Shown: positions 35,439-43,579 of the stretch, one piece after another
Layout of the letters: each line of letters opens with the position of its first letter
Numbering within the stretch: the first letter of the stretch is position 1
Source: Cyclobacteriaceae bacterium
Lineage (GTDB): Bacteria; Bacteroidota; Bacteroidia; Cytophagales; Cyclobacteriaceae
DNA: 64,000 nt
Direction of reading: 5' to 3'
Assembly: GCA_013141055.1 (NCBI GenBank)
Contig: JABFRS010000001.1
Span: 2,476,567-2,540,566, forward strand
Notes under the pieces: model-generated
Seen by the model: the letters and a program-made list of their open reading frames with translations, nothing else
What the model was told of the DNA's origin: nothing
Databases searched by the model: none
Translations under genes and position numbers: made by a program

Positions 35439-36458
35439 ATGAAGAAAATCGGAATATTACACGGCATGGAACGCTCCTTTCCTCAGGCATTTGTTGAGCG
35501 CATTAACAGTCTTAAGATAAAAGGCATTTCGGCTGAGCCCGTTATGATCGACAAAGTTCAACAGGCAGATCCATCAGGATATTCCGTGATTCTGGATCGG
35601 ATTTCTCAGGACGTTCCTTTTTACAGAGCCTATCTTAAGAATGCTGCAATCTCCGGAACGGCCGTTATGAACAATCCTTTCTGGTGGAGCGCTGATGAAA
35701 AGTTTTTTAATAACGCGTTAGCTGTAAAGATCGGAGTACCGGTTCCAAAGACAGTTATCCTCCCTTCACATGAGAAACCTACTGATACCCAGGATGGTTC
35801 TTTCAGCAATTTAAAATTTCCTTTGGGTTGGGATGCAATCTTTGAACATATTGGATGGCCAGCATACATGAAGCCACACTCTGGTGGAGGCTGGAAAAGT
35901 GTTTACAAGCTTAGAGGTCCTGAAGAATTTTTTGAAGCTTACCGCGAGACAGCACAATTGGTAATGATGCTTCAGGAAGAAATTATTTTTGATGATTATT
36001 TCAGATGTTATTGCCTTGGCAGAAAACATGTTCGCATTATGCAATATGAGCCACGCAACCCGCATCACTTAAGATATGTTGTCGAGAAGGGGCCAGCTTC
36101 TGAAAAATTGTTAAAGAAAGTTCATGACTATGTAATGGATCTTAACAATGCATTAGGATATGATTTCAATACAGTTGAAATGGCAGTCCGTGATGGAGTT
36201 CCTTATGCAATTGACTTCTGCAATCCTGCACCCGATGCGGATGTTGCTTCAGTGGGTCAGGAAAATTTTGAATGGGTAGTAGAACATGCCGCGAAGATGG
36301 CTGTTGAGCGCGCACAAGCTCAGAAGGACGGACAGGATAACCTCACCTGGGGAACTTTTGTATCCGATGGTGTTGCAAACTTTTTGAAATCAGGTAAATC
36401 AAAACCGGCTGAGCCAAAAGAGGAAAAACCAGCAGCAAAAAAGTCAACAAAGAAATAA
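35439..36458 (+). CDS. ATP-grasp ligase of the amidoligase cluster
   Basis: A 339-residue ATP-grasp protein. The N-terminal lobe starts MKKIGILHGMERSFPQAFVE; the ATP-binding lobe has WPAYMKPHSGGGWKSVYKL (about 142-160), the acidic patch LQEEIIFDDYFRCY, and the metal-binding end NTVEMAVRDGVPYAIDFCNPAPD (about 232-255), as in RimK and D-Ala ligases. It should join a carboxylate to an amine using ATP. The last 25 residues are Lys/Pro/Ala-rich (PAEPKEEKPAAKKSTKK) and look unstructured. The gene is followed after 25 nt by a GCS2 ligase. Substrates are unknown. Confidence 0.82.
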   Translation: MKKIGILHGMERSFPQAFVERINSLKIKGISAEPVMIDKVQQADPSGYSVILDRISQDVPFYRAYLKNAAISGTAVMNNPFWWSADEKFFNNALAVKIGVPVPKTVILPSHEKPTDTQDGSFSNLKFPLGWDAIFEHIGWPAYMKPHSGGGWKSVYKLRGPEEFFEAYRETAQLVMMLQEEIIFDDYFRCYCLGRKHVRIMQYEPRNPHHLRYVVEKGPASEKLLKKVHDYVMDLNNALGYDFNTVEMAVRDGVPYAIDFCNPAPDADVASVGQENFEWVVEHAAKMAVERAQAQKDGQDNLTWGTFVSDGVANFLKSGKSKPAEPKEEKPAAKKSTKK

Positions 36459-36483
36459 TGTTTGCCAGAAGCATGGCGCGAAT

Positions 36484-37581
36484 ATGGAAAAATTCACTTT
36501 AGGCGTTGAAGAAGAGTATATGGTCATTGATCCCGTTACGCGGGAATTGAAGTCACATGAACATAAAATTGTAGACATCGCTGCGCAGATGCTGGGTGAC
36601 AGTGTAAAAGCTGAAATGCATCAGGCTGTTGTAGAAGTCGGAACAGGCATCTGTAAGGATGTATTTCAGGCTCAAAGCGAGATAAAGATGCTTCGGAAAA
36701 CGGTTGCCGAGATTGCCGGAAGTATCGGATTAAAGATCGGAGCATCCGGAACACATCCCTTCTCACACTGGAGCACGCAACTCATAACGCCTAATCCCCG
36801 CTACGACGAAATTGTAAACGAAATGCAGGAAGCGGCCAGATCTAATCTCATTTTTGGACTGCATGTTCACGTAGGGATAGCTGATAAGAACATGGCTATC
36901 CACATCATGAATACGGTGAGGTACTTTCTTCCTCACATTTATTCTCTTTCTACCAATTCTCCTTTTTGGGAAGGTAGAAATACTGGATTCAAATCTTTCC
37001 GGACAAAAGTATTTGATAAGTTTCCACGCACAGGCCTGCCCGACTATTTTAATGACTGGGATGATTTTAAAAACTATGTTAATCTTCTTATTCGCACCAA
37101 GTGTATAGATAATGCAAAGAAGATCTGGTGGGATGTTCGTGTTCACCCATTCTTTGACACAATCGAGTATCGCATATGCGATGTTCCAATGCATGTCGAG
37201 GAAACCATTGCGATTACAGCTGTGCTTCAGGCATTAACAGTAAAGTTGTATAAACTGCGACTGCAGAACATGAGTTTCATTGTCTACAACAGAGCTCTTA
37301 TCAGTGAAAACAAATGGCGTGCATCCCGCTACGGAATTGACGGCAAGCTCATTGACTTTGGAAAGCAGGCAGAAGTTGATACCCGTCTTTTGATCCTTGA
37401 GCTCCTCGATTTTATTGATGATGTTGTGGATGATCTTGGAAGTCGCCCGGCAATCAATTATGTGCATAAGATCTTGCAGCAAGGAACAGGAGCTGATCGC
37501 CAGTTGCAGGTATTTGAAAAGACCCATAGTCTTGAAAAAGTAGTTGACTACATCACGGACCAGACACTGGCCGGAGTTTAG
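36484..37581 (+). CDS. GCS2-family carboxylate-amine ligase (YbdK-like)
   Basis: A 365-residue member of the glutamate-cysteine ligase type 2 family (YbdK branch). The N-terminus FTLGVEEEYMVIDP holds the first metal-binding glutamates, GLHVHVGI lies near residue 125, and RYGIDGKLIDFG near 282. Family enzymes join the gamma-carboxyl of glutamate or a similar acid to an amine using ATP; YbdK itself has weak glutamate-cysteine ligase activity. Here it lies between an ATP-grasp ligase and a glutamine amidotransferase, so it probably makes one amide bond of a cluster product rather than glutathione. Confidence 0.9.
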   Translation: MEKFTLGVEEEYMVIDPVTRELKSHEHKIVDIAAQMLGDSVKAEMHQAVVEVGTGICKDVFQAQSEIKMLRKTVAEIAGSIGLKIGASGTHPFSHWSTQLITPNPRYDEIVNEMQEAARSNLIFGLHVHVGIADKNMAIHIMNTVRYFLPHIYSLSTNSPFWEGRNTGFKSFRTKVFDKFPRTGLPDYFNDWDDFKNYVNLLIRTKCIDNAKKIWWDVRVHPFFDTIEYRICDVPMHVEETIAITAVLQALTVKLYKLRLQNMSFIVYNRALISENKWRASRYGIDGKLIDFGKQAEVDTRLLILELLDFIDDVVDDLGSRPAINYVHKILQQGTGADRQLQVFEKTHSLEKVVDYITDQTLAGV

Positions 37582-37598
37582 ATTTTATAATTGCGAAT

Positions 37599-38429
37599 AT
37601 GAGTTCAATTAAAATTGCCATTCTGGATTTATATGAAGGAGAGACGAATGAAGGCATGCGTTGCATTCTTCAGTTGGTAGAGCAGTTTAAACACGACTTT
37701 GGTCTCAATCTGACGTATGATGTAATCGATGTCCGCTTAAAAAAAGAAATCGCTGACCTTAGCTACGACGCATATATTTCTTCCGGTGGTCCGGGAAGCC
37801 CATTGGAAAGTGAAGGCTCAGATTGGGAAAGAAATTTTTTTGGATTGATGGATGGAATCCGCAAGCATAATTCTCAAAACCCATTTGACAGAAAGTCCAT
37901 ATTTCTGATTTGTCATTCGCTCCAGATCTATTGCCGCTATTACAACTACGCCCAGGTGAAGAAAAGAAAAGGAGCGGCGTTTGGTGTGATGATGATCAAT
38001 AAAACCAAGTCGGGACGGACAGAGCCTTTATTGAAAAACCTTCCAGATCCTTTCTACGGTGTAGATTCAAGAACGTATCAGATTGTACAGCCCCGTGAAG
38101 AAAAAATTATTTCTGGAGGAGGGCAGATTGTTTGTATAGAGAAAGACAGACCGCATGTGGAATTGGAAAGAGCTGTAATGGCAATTCGTTTTGATGAAGC
38201 TATTTTCGGAGCTCAATTTCATCCTGAGGCTGACTCTGATGGTATGTATAAATATCTGATCACAGAAGAAAAGAAGAGAGATGTGATTGAAAAGCACGGT
38301 GAGAAGAAATACTATCAGATGCTTCAGTATCTCAATGAGCCAGATAAAATCAAATTGACATATAAAACAATCGTTCCTTCTTTTTTAAGAATGGCTCTTA
38401 AGAAAAAAATGAACGCAGTCCTATTATGA
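37599..38429 (+). CDS. Class I glutamine amidotransferase-like protein
   Basis: A 276-residue GATase-1 protein. The triad is present: C105 in LICHSLQ, H208 and E210 in AQFHPEAD, and SSGGPGSP forms the oxyanion strand. The elbow around the Cys lacks the usual Gly on both sides (G-x-C-x-G). A C-terminal extension of about 60 residues (220-276) is not part of the core domain. It should release ammonia from glutamine, or hydrolyse a gamma-glutamyl amide, for the adjacent ligases. Its TGA overlaps the ATG of the next gene (ATGA). Confidence 0.85.
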   Translation: MSSIKIAILDLYEGETNEGMRCILQLVEQFKHDFGLNLTYDVIDVRLKKEIADLSYDAYISSGGPGSPLESEGSDWERNFFGLMDGIRKHNSQNPFDRKSIFLICHSLQIYCRYYNYAQVKKRKGAAFGVMMINKTKSGRTEPLLKNLPDPFYGVDSRTYQIVQPREEKIISGGGQIVCIEKDRPHVELERAVMAIRFDEAIFGAQFHPEADSDGMYKYLITEEKKRDVIEKHGEKKYYQMLQYLNEPDKIKLTYKTIVPSFLRMALKKKMNAVLL

Positions 38430-39616
38430 TTCCAGAAGTTCGGGCAGCTTACAACAAAAGTTTTTCTGAAAGCAAGTATGCTGCTTTTCTTGCCGAACTT
38501 GATGCACTTTATAATTACAAGATCACATTCAGGGTTGCGGAGACTCCATTATTCGTCGGACACGATTTCAAAAAAAAACTTATCCAGGCATCAGATGATA
38601 TTATTGATTTTCTGGTCAGAAAGGATGTAAAGGAACTAACGGCACCAGCGCTTCCTCCTGAACTTAATGTTCCAAACGAAACAGATCATACTCTTTTCCT
38701 CGCGCTTGATTTTGCCGTGGTAAAGTATGGTAATGAACTTGAGCCCAGATTGATTGAGATGCAGGGATTTCCTTCCCTCTATGGATGGCAGGATTTGATT
38801 TCACAGAAATACCGTGAACATTTCGATATTCCTGATCGCTTGCAAAGCCATTTTGGTTTCTCATCAGAGGAGTATCGCGAAAAGATCAGAAAAGTTTTAT
38901 TGAATGGTCATGATTCCGAAAATGTCATTCTCCTTGAGATTGATCCTTTAAAGCAGAACACAGCGATTGATTTTCTTGTTACAAAAGATTTCACCGGCAT
39001 CGAACCTGTACATATAGGTGATGTTATTCGCGAGGGTAGAAAATTATTCTACATAAAGGATGGTAGAAGAATTGCCATTAAAAGAATCTATAACCGTGTG
39101 ATTTTTGATGAGTTGGTAAAACGTCCAGATCTTCAGCTATCATTTAAAATGACAGACGATGTTGATGTGGAGTGGGCAGGTCATCCTAATTGGTTTTACC
39201 GGATCAGTAAGTACACAATGCCGCTGATCAAGAGCAAGTATATTCCGGAGTGTAAATTTTTATCCGATTATAAGGAGTTTCCAAAAGATCTTGAGAATTA
39301 CGTTTTAAAGCCACTTTTTTCATTCTCAGGAAGCGGAGTGATCTTTCATGTTACAGCCGATGATCTTAAAACGATACCTGAAAATCAGAGACATGAGTTT
39401 ATGTTGCAGCGAAAGGTTGAGTATGAACCTGTTTTGCAAGCTCCTGATGGAATGGTTAAGATCGAGATTCGTTTACTATTCATCTGGGAAGATGGACAGC
39501 CCCGACCTCAATTGATAACAAACCTCGCGCGCCTCAGTCGCGGAGAGATGATCGGAGTGAAGTACAATAAGGATAAGACATGGGTAGGCGGATCAGTTGC
39601 ATTTTTTGAAGATTAA
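38426..39616 (+). CDS. Divergent ATP-grasp-like protein of the amidoligase cluster
   Basis: A 396-residue protein. Its second half has ATP-grasp-like marks: ENYVLKPLFSFSGSGVIFHV (about 291-310), a Lys followed by a Gly-rich turn, then HEFMLQRKVEYEPV and a conserved end KIEIRLLFIW with LARLSRGEMIGVKYN that resembles the last strands of ATP-grasp enzymes related to glutathionylspermidine synthase. The first half (VPNETDHTLFLALDFAVVKYG, LIEMQGFPSLYGWQ) is well ordered but unfamiliar. Start overlaps the amidotransferase stop, so both are made together. A second ligase of the same pathway is inferred; the assignment is moderate. Confidence 0.65.
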   Translation: MIPEVRAAYNKSFSESKYAAFLAELDALYNYKITFRVAETPLFVGHDFKKKLIQASDDIIDFLVRKDVKELTAPALPPELNVPNETDHTLFLALDFAVVKYGNELEPRLIEMQGFPSLYGWQDLISQKYREHFDIPDRLQSHFGFSSEEYREKIRKVLLNGHDSENVILLEIDPLKQNTAIDFLVTKDFTGIEPVHIGDVIREGRKLFYIKDGRRIAIKRIYNRVIFDELVKRPDLQLSFKMTDDVDVEWAGHPNWFYRISKYTMPLIKSKYIPECKFLSDYKEFPKDLENYVLKPLFSFSGSGVIFHVTADDLKTIPENQRHEFMLQRKVEYEPVLQAPDGMVKIEIRLLFIWEDGQPRPQLITNLARLSRGEMIGVKYNKDKTWVGGSVAFFED

Positions 39617-39626
39617 ATTTTAATAA

Positions 39627-40190
39627 TTGAAGATTTTTCTGACGGACCAACAGTCCCATTTCAAGGTTCTTTTATCTCAGCTCATTGCAAAAAACGTAAT
39701 GGAATATGAGAAAGGTACTTTGCGTGAAAGTGTTTCAACGATCAGGCTGTCTTCAGCAAAGCGATTAAATGAAGTAGACACAAGTTTCCTTTTTGACTAT
39801 TCTATTTTTCCGGAAACTATTATGACACATCTCTCGCAATGGAAGGATGAGAATAGGAAAATGAGAGAGGGAGATAACATTTTGCAGCAGGTTTACATTC
39901 CTCCAATACCAGGCTTTTCGCAAAAGATAATTTTTGGAGTCAGGATCAATTCAATTATCAATGAGCCTAATCGCATAGGGTTCAGCTACGAAACCCTGGA
40001 AGGTCATGTAGAGAAAGGGGAATCAATGTTTACGATGGAAGAGATAAATGGCAAACTCTTTTTCAAAATTCGTACGTTTTCACGGCCAGGGATTTTTTTA
40101 GCCAGAATATTGGAGCCAATTTTTTCAAAGCCTTATCAGTCTTACTGCACTCAAAAGGCACTTAATAATGTGAGAGATCAGGTAAGATGA
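39627..40190 (+). CDS. DUF1990-like protein
   Basis: A 187-residue protein starting with TTG at 39627. YSIFPETIMTHLSQWK and GFSYETLEGHVEKGESMFTME match the DUF1990 pattern, a family of unknown function related to lipid-binding folds and often near membrane-lipid genes. It follows the ATP-grasp-like gene by 10 nt and precedes a UbiA gene. Whether it belongs to the amidoligase pathway or to the UbiA step is open. Confidence 0.65.
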   Translation: MKIFLTDQQSHFKVLLSQLIAKNVMEYEKGTLRESVSTIRLSSAKRLNEVDTSFLFDYSIFPETIMTHLSQWKDENRKMREGDNILQQVYIPPIPGFSQKIIFGVRINSIINEPNRIGFSYETLEGHVEKGESMFTMEEINGKLFFKIRTFSRPGIFLARILEPIFSKPYQSYCTQKALNNVRDQVR

Positions 40191-40253
40191 TCCTTTACAG
40201 TTTTTTAAAGAAGTAAATTTCCGAATCTTCAAATCTTCAAATTACTTTGCGGA

Positions 40254-41087
40254 ATGTCTCTTTTACGTTCCTTGTTTGTACTCACCCGGTTTTGGAACCT
40301 GATCATCATAGGCCTGGCTCAGTACTTCACAGCGTACTTTCTTATATCCCCAGATTCTTTATTTGACTTCCGACTTCTGCAACTATCAATTTCTACCGTG
40401 TTGATTGCTGCGGCAGGATACATTATCAATGACTATTATGATGTAAAAATTGATCTTATCAACAAGCCTGAGAGAGTTGTGATAGGCAAGTCTATTAAAA
40501 GACGTTATGCTATCTTATTTCATACTATCCTCTCAGTAAGTGGGGTTGCCCTTGGATTTCTTCTTGACTGGAAGATTGGTGTATTGAATTTTTTTTGTGC
40601 TTTTACTCTTTGGCTCTATTCCAATGCCTTGAAAAGATTGCCATTCATTGGCAATTTTACCGTCGGTCTTCTCACTGGTTTATCCATTTTCATCATCAAC
40701 CTTCTATACCCTCCATTGCTGACGCTAACAATCATCTACTCCCTCTTTGCTTTTTTCATCACGCTGGTAAGAGAGATCATTAAAGATCTGGAAGATTTGA
40801 GGGGAGATGATACGTTTGGATGCAAAACTCTTCCGATTGTATGGGGAATACGCAGGACCAAAGTATTTATTTATTTCCTATTGATACTTTTTTCCCTTTT
40901 AGTGCTTGCGCTCAATCAGTGGATTGCCCCCTTGCCACTGCAATTCCTGCTTTGGTCGCTTTTTGTGCCAATGGTAATACTTGCTGGCTGGCTGGTGCGG
41001 GCTGATACCCGAAGAGATTTCTATCAACTAAGTCAATTTTGTAAGATCATCATGATCGCCGGCGTATTGAGCATGGCATTTCTTTAA
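40254..41087 (+). CDS. UbiA-family prenyltransferase
   Basis: A 277-residue membrane prenyltransferase with about eight helices. First Asp-rich motif NDYYDVKID (59-67; N59, D60, D63, D67), second DLEDLRGDDTFGCKTLP (about 175-191). The pattern matches the geranylgeranylglycerol-phosphate synthase and protohaem/chlorophyll-type branch annotated broadly in Bacteroidota, but the acceptor cannot be named. Gap to the DUF1990 gene is 63 nt. PurN follows. Confidence 0.87.
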   Translation: MSLLRSLFVLTRFWNLIIIGLAQYFTAYFLISPDSLFDFRLLQLSISTVLIAAAGYIINDYYDVKIDLINKPERVVIGKSIKRRYAILFHTILSVSGVALGFLLDWKIGVLNFFCAFTLWLYSNALKRLPFIGNFTVGLLTGLSIFIINLLYPPLLTLTIIYSLFAFFITLVREIIKDLEDLRGDDTFGCKTLPIVWGIRRTKVFIYFLLILFSLLVLALNQWIAPLPLQFLLWSLFVPMVILAGWLVRADTRRDFYQLSQFCKIIMIAGVLSMAFL

Positions 41088-41088
41088 T

Positions 41089-41096
41089 TAGGTTTG
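41089..41096 (+). promoter_or_regulatory. -7 element overlapping the UbiA-purN junction
   Basis: TAGGTTTG, an exact TAnnTTTG, ends only 4 nt before the GTG start of purN. Used as a promoter it would give a leaderless purN mRNA. Confidence 0.4.
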
Positions 41097-41100
41097 CGCC

Positions 41101-41676
41101 GTGGAAAGTCCAAAGAAATTTAACATTGCAATTTTTGCTTCGGGTAATGGTACCAATGCCGAAGCGATCATAAAATATTTTTTAGGGAACGAGCAGATAT
41201 CTGTTTGTGCTCTGCTGAGCAATAATCCTTCTGCCAAAGCCTCACAGAGAGCTGAGAATCTCGATGTGCCATCATACATTTTTGATAAGCCTCAGTTTTT
41301 AAATGGCAGTATGATTCTCGATGTTTTAAAGAAAGCGCAGGCAACACATATTGTTCTTGCGGGTTTTCTTTGGCTAATACCGGATTATCTGATTAACACT
41401 TATCCCATTATTAATATTCATCCTTCCCTCTTGCCAAAATTTGGAGGTAAGGGAATGTATGGAAGTAAGATACATCATGCTGTAAAGGAAGCTGGGGAAT
41501 TTATAACTGGAATTACAATTCATGAGGTTAATGGTAATTTCGATGAGGGCAAAATTTTATTTCAGGCTTCCATAGCTATAGAAACAAGCGATTCCATTGA
41601 ACAGATTGGGAACAAAGTCCATGCGCTGGAGTATCAGCATTATCCTGTCGTGATTGAAAACTGGATATTGAAATAA
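41101..41676 (+). CDS. purN: Phosphoribosylglycinamide formyltransferase
   Basis: A 191-residue PurN that transfers formyl from 10-formyl-THF to GAR in purine synthesis. IAIFASGNGTNAEAII binds the phosphate, INIHPSLLPKFGGKGMYG holds the catalytic His, and ITIHEVNGNFDEGKI the catalytic Asp. The start is GTG, 13 nt after the UbiA stop. It is convergent with the SnoaL-type gene. purH lies at 56901-58427, not in an operon with it. Confidence 0.92.
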   Translation: MESPKKFNIAIFASGNGTNAEAIIKYFLGNEQISVCALLSNNPSAKASQRAENLDVPSYIFDKPQFLNGSMILDVLKKAQATHIVLAGFLWLIPDYLINTYPIINIHPSLLPKFGGKGMYGSKIHHAVKEAGEFITGITIHEVNGNFDEGKILFQASIAIETSDSIEQIGNKVHALEYQHYPVVIENWILK

Positions 41677-41681
41677 TTCTG

Positions 41682-42098
41682 TTACTTGGCTAACTCAGCC
41701 ACAACGTCAGAGATGTTACTTATCCCCCAATGCTCTGCATATTTTCCATCCTTTATGCGAATGATATCGATGATGTCGATAACAACCGGTTTTCGCGTGG
41801 GAGCAATTCCAAAGAACTCTCCAAGATGAGTTGCATGAATTTTTTTTCTGGTGGTAACGAGATCTCCTTCTGCAACCTGATCGAGAATTTCAACTTTGAG
41901 ATCGGGGAATCCTGCCCGAAGCATGTGGAACAGAAAATAAATCATACTTTCCGGACCCTGTGGAGTTCCTGGAGGTGCTGAATGATTAATTACTTTTTCT
42001 GAAACAAGTTGATTAAAAGAGCTCATGCTTCCCTTTTCAATCACTTCTTTATTGAAACGAATTACAATTTCTTTTTTTTCCTGAATTGAAGTGCTCAT
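41682..42098 (-). CDS. SnoaL-like protein (ester cyclase/DUF type)
   Basis: A 138-residue small alpha+beta barrel protein of the SnoaL/NTF2-like type: EKKEIVIRFNKEVIEKGSMSSFNQLV, VINHSAPPGTPQGPESM and TRKKIHATHLGEFFGI are the family's segments. The ATG at 42098 is preferred to one 33 nt upstream because MSTSIQEKKE begins the conserved region. Members are isomerases, hydrolases or binding proteins; no specific role can be assigned. Confidence 0.75.
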   Translation of the reverse strand: MSTSIQEKKEIVIRFNKEVIEKGSMSSFNQLVSEKVINHSAPPGTPQGPESMIYFLFHMLRAGFPDLKVEILDQVAEGDLVTTRKKIHATHLGEFFGIAPTRKPVVIDIIDIIRIKDGKYAEHWGISNISDVVAELAK

Positions 42099-42180
42099 GA
42101 TTGATTTGTTTTTCAACAAAACTACCATCAACCTGATTGTCGGAATTAAGGCATTTGATTCAACAAATGTTCCTGAACGT

Positions 42181-43047
42181 TCAATTTTTTGCCTGAAACT
42201 CTTTGGGTGTTAAACCGAAGCTCTGCTTAAACGAGTGTGTAAAACTTGAATGATTCTCATAACCAACTTTAAAAAAGACCTCACTCGGCTTGGCGTGATG
42301 ATGCTGTAACAGGTTCGCTGCAAATTCCATTCGTCTTCCAACCAGCCATTTGCTTGGAGTAGTGCCATAAAGTTTTATAAACCTTCTTTTAAATGTCGAT
42401 AAACTGAGATTGCATAGAAAGGCAAGTTCTTCGATACTGATTGGATTAAGGACGTTTGTTTCCACAACTTTCCTTAGCGTAAGATCATCGTTGCCGTCTT
42501 TTTCCGGTATCTGAAAAGAAAGAATAGTTTCCGGATATTTTTCCAAAAGGTGAAGCATGAGCTCTTCAAATTTCAATAATCGCATTTGCAGAGACATTTG
42601 CTTCCCGCCTTCAGTAGATAATTGCAGTGAGGTGATCAGATTTAGAACGAAAGAATCTTTCTTGAATGAAATATAAGATTCTTGCACAATTTTGATTCTC
42701 TTCCTTATGCGACTGATCTGCTCATTATACTTCACATGAAAATCAGCCAGCACTTTTGTATCAAAGAATATCAGAATGCTGGTGAAAACATCTTGTCCTG
42801 AAAGATCGATGGACGCCAGACAATTTCCTGCAGAAAGAAAATGAAACTCATCATCTTTAATTTTAACCACCTTTTGTGAGAAATGCATGGTTTTCTCACC
42901 TTTCAATACCAGACTGATTGCATTTTTATTAAGGACGCTTCTTCCATTCATTGATCCAACAGTAGCAGAGTAATGGTGAATCAGGATAGGATCCATCAGC
43001 ATTTTATTGCCTGGAAAAATATCGTCCGGAAGATTGATGACTTTCAT
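42181..43047 (-). CDS. AraC-family transcriptional regulator
   Basis: A 288-residue regulator with an N-terminal ligand or dimer domain (about 1-170) and a C-terminal AraC double helix-turn-helix (about 185-286): LAFLCNLSLSTFKRRFIKLYGTTPSKWL and VGYENHSSFTHSFKQSFGLTPKEF. The ligand is unknown. It lies 4 nt after the thioesterase gene on the same strand. Candidate targets are that gene itself or the divergent SBF transporter. Confidence 0.92.
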   Translation of the reverse strand: MKVINLPDDIFPGNKMLMDPILIHHYSATVGSMNGRSVLNKNAISLVLKGEKTMHFSQKVVKIKDDEFHFLSAGNCLASIDLSGQDVFTSILIFFDTKVLADFHVKYNEQISRIRKRIKIVQESYISFKKDSFVLNLITSLQLSTEGGKQMSLQMRLLKFEELMLHLLEKYPETILSFQIPEKDGNDDLTLRKVVETNVLNPISIEELAFLCNLSLSTFKRRFIKLYGTTPSKWLVGRRMEFAANLLQHHHAKPSEVFFKVGYENHSSFTHSFKQSFGLTPKEFQAKN

Positions 43048-43051
43048 TATT

Positions 43052-43501
43052 CTATTTCTCTTTTTTCTCTAACCATATGAAATCTGAAGATTTGGGGAAG
43101 TCTTCAAATATTTTCTGAACATCTGGTGGCGGAACTGTTAGTTTTCGTTTATCGAGATCTATCCAGGCGCCGTCCAAATTTAAAAGAGCTGATAAGGTTC
43201 CATCTTCTTTTAATATCTGGTGCCGGATACTCCATCGTGAAAAATCACGTGTTGCTTTTATCACTTCTAAATCTACAGTAACACGATCTTCAAATTTTAT
43301 TTCTCTTTTGAATACGGCCTCTTCGCGGAAAGCGATCGGGCCAATCCGAAATTCATCCAATTTTGAATTTGTTAATCCATGATTCGAAAAGCATGCAATT
43401 CGTGCCGTTGCTCCATAATCATAGTATACGGAATGACGCAGGTGACGGTTGGGATCAATATCAGACCAGCGTACCTGGATGGGAATTGAAAAGTTTAGCA
43501 T
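43052..43501 (-). CDS. Acyl-CoA thioesterase (4HBT hotdog)
   Basis: A 149-residue hotdog-fold thioesterase. VRWSDIDPNRHLRHSVYYDYG carries the conserved Asp of 4-hydroxybenzoyl-CoA/YbgC-type enzymes. Length is typical. The acyl group is unknown. The downstream AraC gene is in the same unit, which suggests inducible expression. Confidence 0.85.
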   Translation of the reverse strand: MLNFSIPIQVRWSDIDPNRHLRHSVYYDYGATARIACFSNHGLTNSKLDEFRIGPIAFREEAVFKREIKFEDRVTVDLEVIKATRDFSRWSIRHQILKEDGTLSALLNLDGAWIDLDKRKLTVPPPDVQKIFEDFPKSSDFIWLEKKEK

Positions 43502-43579
43502 AACACAATTTCATCCGAAAGTTAAGATTTTATAATGTATCCCGGATTGACTACATTTTCATAACCTAACCTCACCCAA

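Noticed and set aside
36484-37581. Glutathione synthesis by the GCS2 ligase
   Set aside because: The neighbours are not a glutathione synthetase set, and the YbdK branch is a poor glutamate-cysteine ligase; a cluster-specific amide is more likely.
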